From Natrinema gelatinilyticum (lineage in GTDB: Archaea; Halobacteriota; Halobacteria; Halobacteriales; Natrialbaceae), in contig NZ_CP100756.1 of the NCBI RefSeq assembly GCF_024266705.1, positions 1,488,001 to 1,552,000 on the forward strand: DNA of 64,000 nt, in the 5' to 3' direction. Position numbers and translations under genes: made by a program. The notes beneath the pieces are model-generated. The model saw nothing but the letters and a program-made list of their open reading frames with translations, ran no database searches and was not told the origin of the DNA. Below, piece after piece: positions 50,622-59,511 of this stretch (the first letter of the stretch is position 1; every line of letters begins with the position of its first letter).

Positions 50622-52808
50622 ATGCAAACCGTAGCACAGTCGAACGTAGCGAGGGAGACGTACTGGGGGATCACCAGCGTCGAGTACGCAGTGTTTTACC
50701 TCCTCGCGTCGATCACCATCGCCGTCCTCCTCTACGGCGTTTATCGGCGGTTCGCCCGCTATGCCGAAGGGGACGACGATTCGTTCGCTCGTCTCGACAA
50801 CCTTCCGGATCGAATCGTGAGTAGCGCCAAGATAGTGCTCTCGAACGAGAAACAGTTCAACAGGGACCTCTACGGCGGTCTGATGCACTCGTTTATTATG
50901 TGGGGGTTCTTGACGCTACTTATTGCGACGACTATCATTGCAGTTGATCAGTATGCCGTCCAGAAAATACTGCACACGACGTTCTGGGAGGGTGACTTCT
51001 ACCTCGCCTACTCGTTCGTCGTCGACGCCATGGGGCTGCTGTTCGTCGTCGGCATCGGAATGGCGATGTACCGCCGCTACTGGGTCCGCAACCACCGACT
51101 CTGGGATCGACATACCTCCGTCGAGGACGACCTCTTCATCTGGACGCTGTTTGCACTCGGGGCCGGCGGCTTCCTGCTCGAGGGACTGCGTGTCTACAGC
51201 GCCGGCATCCCGGACCACGAGGTCGTCAGCTTCGTCGCCTACGGGATGGCACTCGGCTTCGAAGCGGTCGGACTCCCGACGTTGGGCCCCGAACAGGCCG
51301 GGCTCAACGGCGCCGGATTCAACGTCGAGAATCTGCACTGGCTCGCCTGGTGGACCCACTCGCTGATCGCATTCTTCTTCATCGCGTGGGTTCCCTACGC
51401 CAAGCCGTTCCACATGATCTCCTCGTTCGCGAACGTCGTCACCAGGGACGAGAAAGCAGGCCAGCGCCTGCCCAACGTTCCCTCGGATCTCGACGCGACC
51501 AACGCCGAGTCTATCGACGACTTCACCTGGAAGGAACTGCTCGACCAGGACGCCTGTACCAAGTGCGGTCGCTGTTCCTCGGTCTGTCCCGCCAAGGCCT
51601 CCGACCGCCCGCTCGATCCGCGAAACGTCATCCTCGACCTGAAATCCTACCGCGAGGACCTCGACGCGGGTGGCAACGAACAGCCGATCATCGCCGACGG
51701 CGGCACGAGCGTCATCAACACGGAGACGATGGAATCGTGTATGGCCTGCATGGCCTGCATGGACGCCTGTCCCGTCGAGATCGAGCACCTCAAGAGCTTC
51801 ACCCGGCTCAACCGCCAGATGACCGACCAGGGAGACATCAACTCGAGCATGCAGGACGTCTTCCAGAACGTCATGCAAAACGGCAACACGTTCGGCGACT
51901 CGCCCCGAAACCGGGGCGACTGGACGGAGGAGCTCGATTTCGACGTCGCCGACGCTCGCGAAGACGAAGTCGACTACCTCTGGTACGTCGGGGACTTCCC
52001 GAGCTACGACGAGCGCAACAAGCAGGTCGCCCGCTCGCTTGCGACCATTCTGAAAGCGGCCGACGTCAGCTTCGGCATCCTCTTCGACGACGAGAAGTTC
52101 GACGGGAACGACATCCGCCGCGTCGGCGAGGAGTTCCTCTACATCGAACTCGCCGGCCACCACGTCGAAACCTGGGAGGACTGCGAGTTCGACACAATCG
52201 TCTGTACCGACCCCCACTCGTATAACACGTTCAAGAACGAGTATCCGGAGGTCGACTTCGAGGAATTCTCAGACGACCCGATGATGCCTTTCGAGTACGA
52301 CGAGCAGTGGAACGCAGACGGTGACATCGACGTCCTCCACTGGACCCAGGCCGTCGAGGAACTCGTCACCGACGGCAGACTCGACCTCACCGGCACCGAA
52401 CTCGACTACACGGTCACCTACCACGATCCGTGTCACCTCGGCCGATACAACGACGAGTACGAGGCGCCGCGCGAACTCATCACAGCCACGGGCTGTACGC
52501 TCGACGAGATGCCCCGCAACCGCAGCAATTCCTTCTGCTGTGGTGGCGGCGGTGGCGGCCTCTGGATGGACTTCGAAGAGGAACCCAAACCGAGCGAAGA
52601 GCGGATTCGGGAGGCGCTCGAGGACACCGACGCCGGCAGCAGGGTCGAAAAGTTCGTCGTCGCCTGTCCGATGTGTATGACGATGTACGAGGACGGCCGC
52701 AAGACCGGCGGCTTCGAGGAGAAAATCGAAATCGTCGACGTCGCCGAACTCATCGTGGAAGCGATCGGGGAGGAAGACAAAGCGAAGGTCGAAGTCGCGG
52801 CCAACTAA
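50622..52808 (+). CDS. Membrane Fe-S oxidoreductase, HdrD/NarI-like fusion
   Basis: 728 residues from ATG 50622 (ATG 50574 possible). The N-terminal third has about six helices resembling the cytochrome b subunit NarI/HdrE. Two 4Fe-4S motifs follow (DACTKCGRCSSVCPAKA and CMACMACMDACPVE). The C-terminal half has two CCG domains: DPCHLGRYNDEYE..SFCCGGGGGG and ACPMCMTMYEDG. This matches the heterodisulfide-reductase-related oxidoreductases used with electron-transfer flavoprotein to pass electrons to the quinone pool. Direct partner unknown. Confidence 0.9.
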   Translation: MQTVAQSNVARETYWGITSVEYAVFYLLASITIAVLLYGVYRRFARYAEGDDDSFARLDNLPDRIVSSAKIVLSNEKQFNRDLYGGLMHSFIMWGFLTLLIATTIIAVDQYAVQKILHTTFWEGDFYLAYSFVVDAMGLLFVVGIGMAMYRRYWVRNHRLWDRHTSVEDDLFIWTLFALGAGGFLLEGLRVYSAGIPDHEVVSFVAYGMALGFEAVGLPTLGPEQAGLNGAGFNVENLHWLAWWTHSLIAFFFIAWVPYAKPFHMISSFANVVTRDEKAGQRLPNVPSDLDATNAESIDDFTWKELLDQDACTKCGRCSSVCPAKASDRPLDPRNVILDLKSYREDLDAGGNEQPIIADGGTSVINTETMESCMACMACMDACPVEIEHLKSFTRLNRQMTDQGDINSSMQDVFQNVMQNGNTFGDSPRNRGDWTEELDFDVADAREDEVDYLWYVGDFPSYDERNKQVARSLATILKAADVSFGILFDDEKFDGNDIRRVGEEFLYIELAGHHVETWEDCEFDTIVCTDPHSYNTFKNEYPEVDFEEFSDDPMMPFEYDEQWNADGDIDVLHWTQAVEELVTDGRLDLTGTELDYTVTYHDPCHLGRYNDEYEAPRELITATGCTLDEMPRNRSNSFCCGGGGGGLWMDFEEEPKPSEERIREALEDTDAGSRVEKFVVACPMCMTMYEDGRKTGGFEEKIEIVDVAELIVEAIGEEDKAKVEVAAN

Positions 52809-52975
52809 CGACGCGCCCGGTTCGGTGGGGTGGCGGCTGTTTTGAACTCGATTTTCTTCAGGCGGAACGGATCGAGCGCATCGAAGGGCACGCCCCGGAG
52901 CGATTCACAGCCCATACCCGTCGACCGGAACCGACCGTGCTCTCGTCCGACGTGGTGTCACGCGTGTGCCGATCG

Positions 52976-53263
52976 CTACCCGCTCTCGCTACGAGAGATG
53001 AGATCGTCGATTTCGTCCTCGTCGATGAGGTCTCCGGGCTCGGATGACTCGCAAAGCAACTCATCGATGTCCTCGTCAGAGAGTTCGTCCCACTCGTTGC
53101 GGAGCGACTCGATAAATTCGGAGCGAGACTCGTAGACGGTATCGACCAGTCGCTCGAGCAGTTCCTGTTCGGTTACTATGTGACCGGTCTCGGACTCGAT
53201 TTCGGTCTGTAAGTCCTGCAAGCGACCTTTTGTCCGATTGTCTATTTTTACCGATTCAATCAT
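52976..53263 (-). CDS. VapB-like antitoxin without adjacent toxin
   Basis: 95 residues from the ATG 53261-53263. The start MIESVKIDNRTKGRLQDLQTEIESETGHIVTEQELLERLVDTVYESRSEF is a ribbon-helix-helix-like antitoxin pattern and the tail is strongly acidic (DELSDEDIDELLCESSEPGDLIDEDEIDDL). In related haloarchaeal loci a PIN toxin gene follows. Here the 160 bp after the stop hold none before the convergent Fe-S gene, so it is an orphan. Confidence 0.7.
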   Translation of the reverse strand: MIESVKIDNRTKGRLQDLQTEIESETGHIVTEQELLERLVDTVYESRSEFIESLRNEWDELSDEDIDELLCESSEPGDLIDEDEIDDLISRSESG

Positions 53264-53390
53264 ACTCGGTATAATGATTCTTCGGTTGTAAAACTTTTCA
53301 TGCCGAGATATCGATACAAAGGTGGCGGCAACACCATCTCTGACGGTTCGGATGACTTCGATCACGACCGGAGATTGGGAGGCAAGACTC

Positions 53391-53480
53391 ATACGGTCTG
53401 CTGTAAGTCATTGCCGGTGCAACCGTGACTGTCCTGTGGTTGCACCGGTACATCGTTACAGCAGACCGTATCAGTCGGTG
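53391..53480. repeat. 90-bp nested palindromic repeat, copy 2
   Basis: Outer arms ACGGTCTGCTGTAA and TTACAGCAGACCGT are perfectly complementary over 14 bp, inner arms CCGGTGCAACC and GGTTGCACCGG over 11 bp. On the minus strand the element begins with TGATACGG at the stop codon of the glutamine amidotransferase gene. Copy 1 at 21921 has the same relation to its gene's stop. Confidence 0.9.
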
Positions 53481-54211
53481 TAACCGGTTCGTGGCGACGT
53501 CTCCCGTGGCGGTTCGTCGGTTGCGGCGTCGGTCGCCGTGACCTCACGAACGAACTCGAGGAAGTTATCGAATACGAGCTTCGCCTCACATGTCCGCTGG
53601 TAGTTCGTCTCCGTTATCTCGTCGAGGAGCGTCTCGCGGCGCTCGTCTGACAGGTCCTTCCGATTGACGAGTCCGCGTGCGGTCGCGATGTCGTACTCGG
53701 GGTGGAACTGGACACCGAAGACACGATCCTTGCGGAAGCCGTGGTTCGAGTAGTCGTTTTCGGCGAGGGGGGTGCTCCCCGGTGGGAGTTCCGACACCTC
53801 GTCGGTGTGGCTGGTGAAGACGGTGAACGACTCGTCGATACCGTCGAACAGCCGTGAGTTCCCGCGGTGTTCAATCTCGCTGTAGCCGACCTCGTAGACC
53901 CCCATGTCATCGACGGTGCCGCCGAGGACGTCAGCCAGGAACTGGTGACCCCAGCAGACGCCCAGGAACGGCATCCCACGATCGATTGCGTCGCCGACCC
54001 ACTCCGTGAGCGGCCGCATCCAGTCTTCGTCCCAGTACACCGACGCTCGAGAGCCGGTGATCACGGCCGCGTCGTAGTCGAAGTCGTCCGGAACGGTCCC
54101 GTCTGTGACGTCGAATTCAGCCAGTGACGCGTCGAGTTCGCGCCGAAAATTCCGCGTCGTGTTCTCGTCCCGATACGCTGCGTTCAGGACGGCGATCCGA
54201 ACGTGACTCAT
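53471..54211 (-). CDS. Type 1 glutamine amidotransferase
   Basis: 246 residues. Class-I GATase catalytic Cys86 in LGVCWGHQFLADVLGG and the His/Glu of GVQFHPEYD near 167; TSHTDEVSELPPG is the family loop. Stand-alone GMP-synthase-like GATases act with an unknown synthetase or as gamma-glutamyl hydrolases. The C-terminal tail (last about 25 residues) is Thr/Asp-rich. Stop at 53471 lies inside the palindromic repeat. Confidence 0.9.
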   Translation of the reverse strand: MSHVRIAVLNAAYRDENTTRNFRRELDASLAEFDVTDGTVPDDFDYDAAVITGSRASVYWDEDWMRPLTEWVGDAIDRGMPFLGVCWGHQFLADVLGGTVDDMGVYEVGYSEIEHRGNSRLFDGIDESFTVFTSHTDEVSELPPGSTPLAENDYSNHGFRKDRVFGVQFHPEYDIATARGLVNRKDLSDERRETLLDEITETNYQRTCEAKLVFDNFLEFVREVTATDAATDEPPRETSPRTGYTD

Positions 54212-54324
54212 TACTCGCTAATGACGCCTCGGAAGAAATAGGCCTTCCGCCCATTCACGACGGCGGCGCCGTGACAGTCGCCAGTGAGTCGACTGCCCCC
54301 TCGAGCACACTGGCAGTTCGTCTG

Positions 54325-55563
54325 TCACTGCGGGTGATAGGTACCGTTTTCGTCCCGATTGAATCGTTCGCCAGTGTCGAACCAGCCGTTGGTGAACCGT
54401 CCGATATCAGCGGTCCGATCGGCACCGCCACGTCCAGATTCGTCGGGTTCGTCCCGCTCATCGAGCGGACTGGAGCTTGGGAGGTAGCCGTCGGCCACCA
54501 CCGGTCCCGAAAGCTGGAGACGACCGGTCGCCGCGCCGGAGAGAACGGTTCCATCAGTATCGACCAGTCGGACTCGACAGTCTGGAACCGGGCGGCCGAC
54601 ACCGGAACCGTCGGCCGCCGACTCGGCTCTATCCGCGCCGAAACCCTGGCTCAGGGCAGTTGGACACTCGAGGCGGCCGTACGCACGCGCGAATTCCACG
54701 CCGTGGACCCGATAGTCACCGGCCACGTCGGTGGCGACCGGTCCCTCGCAGACGACGCGCTCGAGCGAGCCGGCGGCCTTCTCGAATCCCGATTCCGCTG
54801 CGATCGCTCGGATTGCCTGCTCGTGGCCCACCAGAAACGTCGCGTTTTCGGCGGCCATCGCGGCCACGGCATCGGTAGGGTCGAACGCGCGATCGATCAC
54901 GAGCGTGGCACCGACGTAGAGCACCGACAGTGCTACCCGAACGAGACCAGTTGCCGCTGCAAGCGGAGTCGGGAGCGGGACGACGTCGTTCGCAGCGAGC
55001 CCCCACGCGACGACGGCCGTGATGCAGTTGCGCTCGACGGCGCCAGCGGAAAAGCCAGCGACGGGTCGACCCGATTGGCCGTGAAGCGCCAGTACCGGGT
55101 CCGCCATCGGCGAGTCGTCGTCCAGATCGAGAGGATCGGCGACGGTCTCGGCTAGCTCCTCAAGCGTCACAACCCGATCGTAGGGTATCGACCGCACCAG
55201 ATCTCGCTGGGCGGGTTCGGCGACGACCAGGGTGGGCACCAGAGCGTCGAACGGCCGCTTGACCGAGGCGGGGGTCAGCAGATGAGAGATGGGCGCGAAC
55301 GTCGCACCGAGGTGCCGACACGCGAAAAAGAGGGCGAGCGAGGCGACCCGGTTGCGCGTGACGAGACAGACCGTATCGCCGGGCTCGATTCCACGCGCCG
55401 CGAGACGCTCGGCCGTCTCCGTCACGAGCATCGACAGCTCCCCGTAGGAGATACAGTTCTCGTCGATCGTCCCCGCGGGGGCGTAGCGCCGCTCCTCGGA
55501 GATGTCGATGATCGCGGTCCGGTCCGGAAAGTGCGCTGTCCGTCGCGCAAGCGAGAGGGTCAC
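54325..55563 (-). CDS. Degenerate, C-terminally truncated acyl-adenylating enzyme
   Basis: 412 residues. The N-terminal AMP-binding domain is clear: ISYGELSMLVTETAERLAARGIEPGDTVCLVTRNRVASLALFFACRHLGATFAPIS and RVHGVEFARAYGRLECP. The usual TSGTTGxPKG phosphate loop is replaced by HGQSGRPVAG near 160-170. The protein stops at FDTGERFNRDENGTYHPQ, where active enzymes continue with about 100 residues including the catalytic Lys. It is upstream-coupled to an alpha/beta hydrolase gene that also lacks a catalytic residue. Confidence 0.8.
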   Translation of the reverse strand: MTLSLARRTAHFPDRTAIIDISEERRYAPAGTIDENCISYGELSMLVTETAERLAARGIEPGDTVCLVTRNRVASLALFFACRHLGATFAPISHLLTPASVKRPFDALVPTLVVAEPAQRDLVRSIPYDRVVTLEELAETVADPLDLDDDSPMADPVLALHGQSGRPVAGFSAGAVERNCITAVVAWGLAANDVVPLPTPLAAATGLVRVALSVLYVGATLVIDRAFDPTDAVAAMAAENATFLVGHEQAIRAIAAESGFEKAAGSLERVVCEGPVATDVAGDYRVHGVEFARAYGRLECPTALSQGFGADRAESAADGSGVGRPVPDCRVRLVDTDGTVLSGAATGRLQLSGPVVADGYLPSSSPLDERDEPDESGRGGADRTADIGRFTNGWFDTGERFNRDENGTYHPQ

Positions 55564-55630
55564 GGGCGTGACTCCACCGCTCGAGTACGTAGTATACGGG
55601 GGTCGATCGATGGGCGTCGATCGCCGTCGA

Positions 55631-56422
55631 TTACGTCGACTCGTTCGTCCGTTCCTCGAGGAAGCCGCGCAGACGGTCGTTGACCGTTCGCGAGCGTTCG
55701 ATGAAACAGAGGTGACCCGCCCCCTCGAGTTCCCGGAACGATCCGCGGGGAAGCCGTCGCGCGAGGTCCCGTCCGTCCGCGGGAGATACCAGTTCGTCCG
55801 CGCCGCCGTGGATCACTCGCGTCGGCTGGGTTACCTCGACCAGCCAGTCGGTCGCGTCGAATCCCTCGAGCGCCGCGACCTGGGCCTGCCAGCCCGCTCG
55901 ATCGGCGTCCCCCTCGGCTCGCCAGTCGGCGATGCCGTCCCGGACGTCAGGCTGTGACTCGAGAAACGCAGCCGAGAGCCCCGCCTCGAGCGACTCTCGG
56001 AGCGCCTGCGGGTCGTCCGGAGAAGCGAACAGCGCCTCAAGCGCCATCGCGGCTCCCCGCGGTGCGGTACCGAAGAGCGTGAGTGTTTCGACGCGATTCG
56101 ACGACCGAGCGGCCGACAGCGCGATCGCACCGCCGAGGCCGCATCCCACGAGGTGGCCGTTTCGGACCCCACAGTCGGACAGCACCGCCTCGAGGTCGGC
56201 GACGAGCGTCTCGAGGGTGTAGGGTCCGACCGGGGCGTCCGAACGGCCCGTCCCGCGGAGGTCCCAGACGACGACCTCGTAGGGACCGGCGAGCGCGGCG
56301 TGTTGCCAGCCCCAGAGCCAGCCGCCGAAACCCGCTTCGGAAACGAATACGACGGGTGCACCATCGCCGTCACGGTCGTAATACAGCGAGACACTTCCGT
56401 TCGATGCGGTGGGCATAGACAT
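55631..56422 (-). CDS. Alpha/beta hydrolase with Gly at the nucleophile position
   Basis: 263 residues (ATG at 56422, or 56416). The fold motifs are present: VVWDLRGTGRSD, the elbow HLVGCGLGGAIALSAA, the late acid VIHGGADELV and histidine GAGHLCFIE. The elbow GxSxG is GCGLG here, so the nucleophile (position 95) is Gly, with Cys94 beside it. It is therefore either inactive, uses Cys94, or acts by a non-hydrolytic route. Lies between alaS and the degenerate adenylase on the same strand. Confidence 0.85.
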   Translation of the reverse strand: MSMPTASNGSVSLYYDRDGDGAPVVFVSEAGFGGWLWGWQHAALAGPYEVVVWDLRGTGRSDAPVGPYTLETLVADLEAVLSDCGVRNGHLVGCGLGGAIALSAARSSNRVETLTLFGTAPRGAAMALEALFASPDDPQALRESLEAGLSAAFLESQPDVRDGIADWRAEGDADRAGWQAQVAALEGFDATDWLVEVTQPTRVIHGGADELVSPADGRDLARRLPRGSFRELEGAGHLCFIERSRTVNDRLRGFLEERTNEST

Positions 56423-56506
56423 ACTGTCGGGACGGATACCGAAAGAAGGGGTGGATTTCGGCTCGGGACAAGAGGTGGCCGCAGGGCCGTTTTCGAGTCG
56501 ACCGGT

Positions 56507-59284
56507 TTAGGCGTTCAGAATCTGCCGAAGGACGTCGGGAGCGTCCTCGAGTGCGTCGTCCAGGTCCTCGACGTTGGGGCCACCACCCTGTGCGAAGTCC
56601 GGCGGACCGCCACCGCCGCCGCCGACACGGCCGGCGAGTTCGCCAACGACCTCGCCAGCGTTGACGCCCACGTCGTCTGGAACGGCCACGACGAACTGCG
56701 CGCCATTCGCACCGCTGCCGAGCACGGCGATCGTTCCCTCCTCGACGAGGGCGTTGGCGGTCGCTCGCAGTTCGTCCATGTCGGCGTCGATCCGATCGAT
56801 GACGGCAGTCGTGTCGCCGACATCGATTTCCTCGCCGCCGCCACCGCCGCCAGCGCGGGCCTCGGCGAGCTGTTCTTTCAGATCTTCGATCTGCTTGCCG
56901 CGATCTTTCCACTCCTCGAAGAACCGGTCGGCGGTCTCAGGAACCGCGTCGGGCGACACGTCGAGGATCTCGGCGGCCTCGTAGAGGGCGTCTTCCGTCC
57001 GCTGGGTGGCCTCGAGGGCGGCCGCTCCCGCGGCGAACGTGATACGTTCGACGCCGTCCTGGACACGCTCGGTGGTGAGCACCTTGATCGCGCCGATGTC
57101 GCCGGTTCGGGCGACGTGGGTGCCGCCGCAGGCCTGGACGTCCTCTTCGACGTGAATGAGGCGGATCTGCTCGCCCGGCGGGATACCACCCTGGTAGAGA
57201 TCGAAGCCGTGTTCGGCCTCGGCGTCGTGTCGATCGGGCCACTCCTGGCTGACCGCAGTGTTGTTCATGACGAGCTCGTTGGCGCGGTTCTCGATGGCTT
57301 TGACCTCTTCGCGTGAGATCCGGTCGTAGTGGCGGAGATCGATCCGGGAACTCTCGACGCCCTTCTGGGCACCGGCCTGTCGAATGTGTTCGCCGAGCAC
57401 CTGTCGCGCCGAGTGGATGACGATGTGGGTCGCCGTGTGATGGCGCATGAGCTGACGACGACGTTCGCCGTCGATCTGCCCGTTGACAAGTTCGCCCTTC
57501 CCTGGATCCTCGTCGGTTCGATGGAGGACGACGTCGTCGACGATCTGGACGTCTTCGACCTCGACGGTCGTGTCGTCCGTCGAGAGCATGCCCATATCTG
57601 AGGGCTGGCCACCGCCTTCGGGGTAGAACATCGTCTGATCGAGGACGACGTCGTAGCCGTCTTCGCGCTCGAAGACGTCGAGGACGACCGCCTCGAACTG
57701 CGTTCGATCCTGGTCGTCGTAATAGAGTTTCTCCGTCTCCGGGAGGTCTTCGAAGCGCTCGAGTTCGCCTTCCTCGGTTTCGGCGACCACCTCGGGTGTG
57801 TCGTGGCGCTTTGCGACGAGGCTGTAGAAATCGTCGGGTACATCGACGGACGCGCCGGTCTGCTCGGCGATCTCCGCGACCATATCGGGCTGAATGCCGT
57901 GGGAGTCGTAGAGTTCGATCAGTTCCTCGGTCGGAATCGGCTCGCCTTTGTTCGCGTACTCCTCGGCCAGCGTTTCGACTCGTCGACCGCCGCGTTCGAG
58001 CGTCTCGCGGTACTTTTCGACCTCGGTCCGGACGATGTCACGGATCGTATCGCGGTTCTCGTACTCGAGGCGCTCTGCTTGCATGTCGATCAGTTCGTCG
58101 AGCGGCGCGTCGACGCCGGCGGTGTCACAGAGGCGCTTGGTGCGCCGGAGGACCATTCGCGCGAGATAGCCCGTGCCGACGTTCGAGGGAACGATTCCGT
58201 CGCCGAGCATGTACGCGAGCGTTCGGCAGTGGTCTGCAATCGCGTAGATGTCCTCGAGCGGTTCCATCAGGGCCTCGAGATCGACGACGTCGACGTCGAG
58301 TTCAGCGGCGATCTCGTCGCGGGCGGTCTCCATGTCCTCGGCCTCGTCGATGTCCATGTGGCCCGCGAGTTTGGCAGCCCGGTGAATGAGATCCTCCTGC
58401 TCGCCCACGTGCTCGATCCCCGCATTGTCCTTCAGGAAGGCGATCATGTCGGGATAGACGGCCTCGTAGACGGTCGGCGTCCCCTGCGAGACCCAGGTCC
58501 ACCGCTCGAGCCCGTATCCGGTGTCGACGATGTAGGTGTCCATCGGACTGTAGCGGTTTCCGTCTTTCATCTCGTACTCGCCGTCGGGGTCTCGCTCCAT
58601 GGACATGAAGACCAGCGTGGCGAGTTCGACGCCGCGGTAGATGACCTCGATCGCGGGGCCGGCGTTCCCACCGCCGACCCACGGATCCTCGATGTAGATG
58701 ACCTCCTCGAGATCGACGCCTAGCGAGTCGAAGAAGGCGTCACAGAGTTCGACAGTCCGGTCTTTCCAGTACACCTCGCCGTGGTAAGCGTACTCGTCTT
58801 CCGGGACGTCCTCGCGCGTGTTGAACGCGTGATGGGCCATCATCTCGAAGGCCATCGTGTGCCGGCCCGTCTTGCCGACGTTGTCGATGTCCTGCATTCG
58901 GATGCAGGGCTGTGAGATACATAGTGGGTTGGCCGGCGGCGGGGTCTGACCGCTCGTCACCAGCGGCTGGAAGTCGTAGATCGACGCCTGGGTCAGCAGG
59001 ACATCGTCACGCCAGCGGTTCGCCGCGACCGGATATGGGTCGATTCGCTCGTGGTCGTTGGCCTCGAAGAAAGAGAGGAAGGTCTCACGCATCTCCTCGA
59101 GACTGTACGACGCCTCGAAGCCGGCGTTGTCGATGAAGCCGTACTCCTCGCAGGGGGGCTCGCCGCAGGTTTCCCTACCGTGATCGCGCGTCCAGAAGTG
59201 AGCGCCACACGATGGACACTCTTTGCGCTCGAATCCTTCCTCCTCGAAGTACTCGAGGCGGTATTCGTCCGCCAGTTCGCTCAT
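56507..59284 (-). CDS. alaS: Alanyl-tRNA synthetase
   Basis: 925 residues from the ATG 59282-59284, the archaeal length. N-terminal zinc-like cysteines ([20 protein letters not shown]), motif 2/3 class II region ([31 protein letters not shown]), editing site [17 protein letters not shown] with [11 protein letters not shown], and a C-Ala domain ending in a Gly-rich stretch. Charges tRNA-Ala and clears mischarged Ser/Gly. Confidence 0.97.
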   Translation of the reverse strand: MSELADEYRLEYFEEEGFERKECPSCGAHFWTRDHGRETCGEPPCEEYGFIDNAGFEASYSLEEMRETFLSFFEANDHERIDPYPVAANRWRDDVLLTQASIYDFQPLVTSGQTPPPANPLCISQPCIRMQDIDNVGKTGRHTMAFEMMAHHAFNTREDVPEDEYAYHGEVYWKDRTVELCDAFFDSLGVDLEEVIYIEDPWVGGGNAGPAIEVIYRGVELATLVFMSMERDPDGEYEMKDGNRYSPMDTYIVDTGYGLERWTWVSQGTPTVYEAVYPDMIAFLKDNAGIEHVGEQEDLIHRAAKLAGHMDIDEAEDMETARDEIAAELDVDVVDLEALMEPLEDIYAIADHCRTLAYMLGDGIVPSNVGTGYLARMVLRRTKRLCDTAGVDAPLDELIDMQAERLEYENRDTIRDIVRTEVEKYRETLERGGRRVETLAEEYANKGEPIPTEELIELYDSHGIQPDMVAEIAEQTGASVDVPDDFYSLVAKRHDTPEVVAETEEGELERFEDLPETEKLYYDDQDRTQFEAVVLDVFEREDGYDVVLDQTMFYPEGGGQPSDMGMLSTDDTTVEVEDVQIVDDVVLHRTDEDPGKGELVNGQIDGERRRQLMRHHTATHIVIHSARQVLGEHIRQAGAQKGVESSRIDLRHYDRISREEVKAIENRANELVMNNTAVSQEWPDRHDAEAEHGFDLYQGGIPPGEQIRLIHVEEDVQACGGTHVARTGDIGAIKVLTTERVQDGVERITFAAGAAALEATQRTEDALYEAAEILDVSPDAVPETADRFFEEWKDRGKQIEDLKEQLAEARAGGGGGGEEIDVGDTTAVIDRIDADMDELRATANALVEEGTIAVLGSGANGAQFVVAVPDDVGVNAGEVVGELAGRVGGGGGGPPDFAQGGGPNVEDLDDALEDAPDVLRQILNA

Positions 59285-59511
59285 TACGCACCTAGTGACC
59301 CTGCAACGTGTAAAACAGTTCCGCAAATCACTCCGCGAAACCATCGTCTGACGGCACCTAAATCGGACCGATCGGCTCGAAACCGTTCGACCGATCATCC
59401 GAAAGAGGAGACGGGACGAGAAAAAGTGCCAACTCACCGTCCGTTACATCCAGTAAATCCATTAGTCTGGCTTGAGGGCATCAGGTATAGACTGTAGCCA
59501 CTATCGACACA

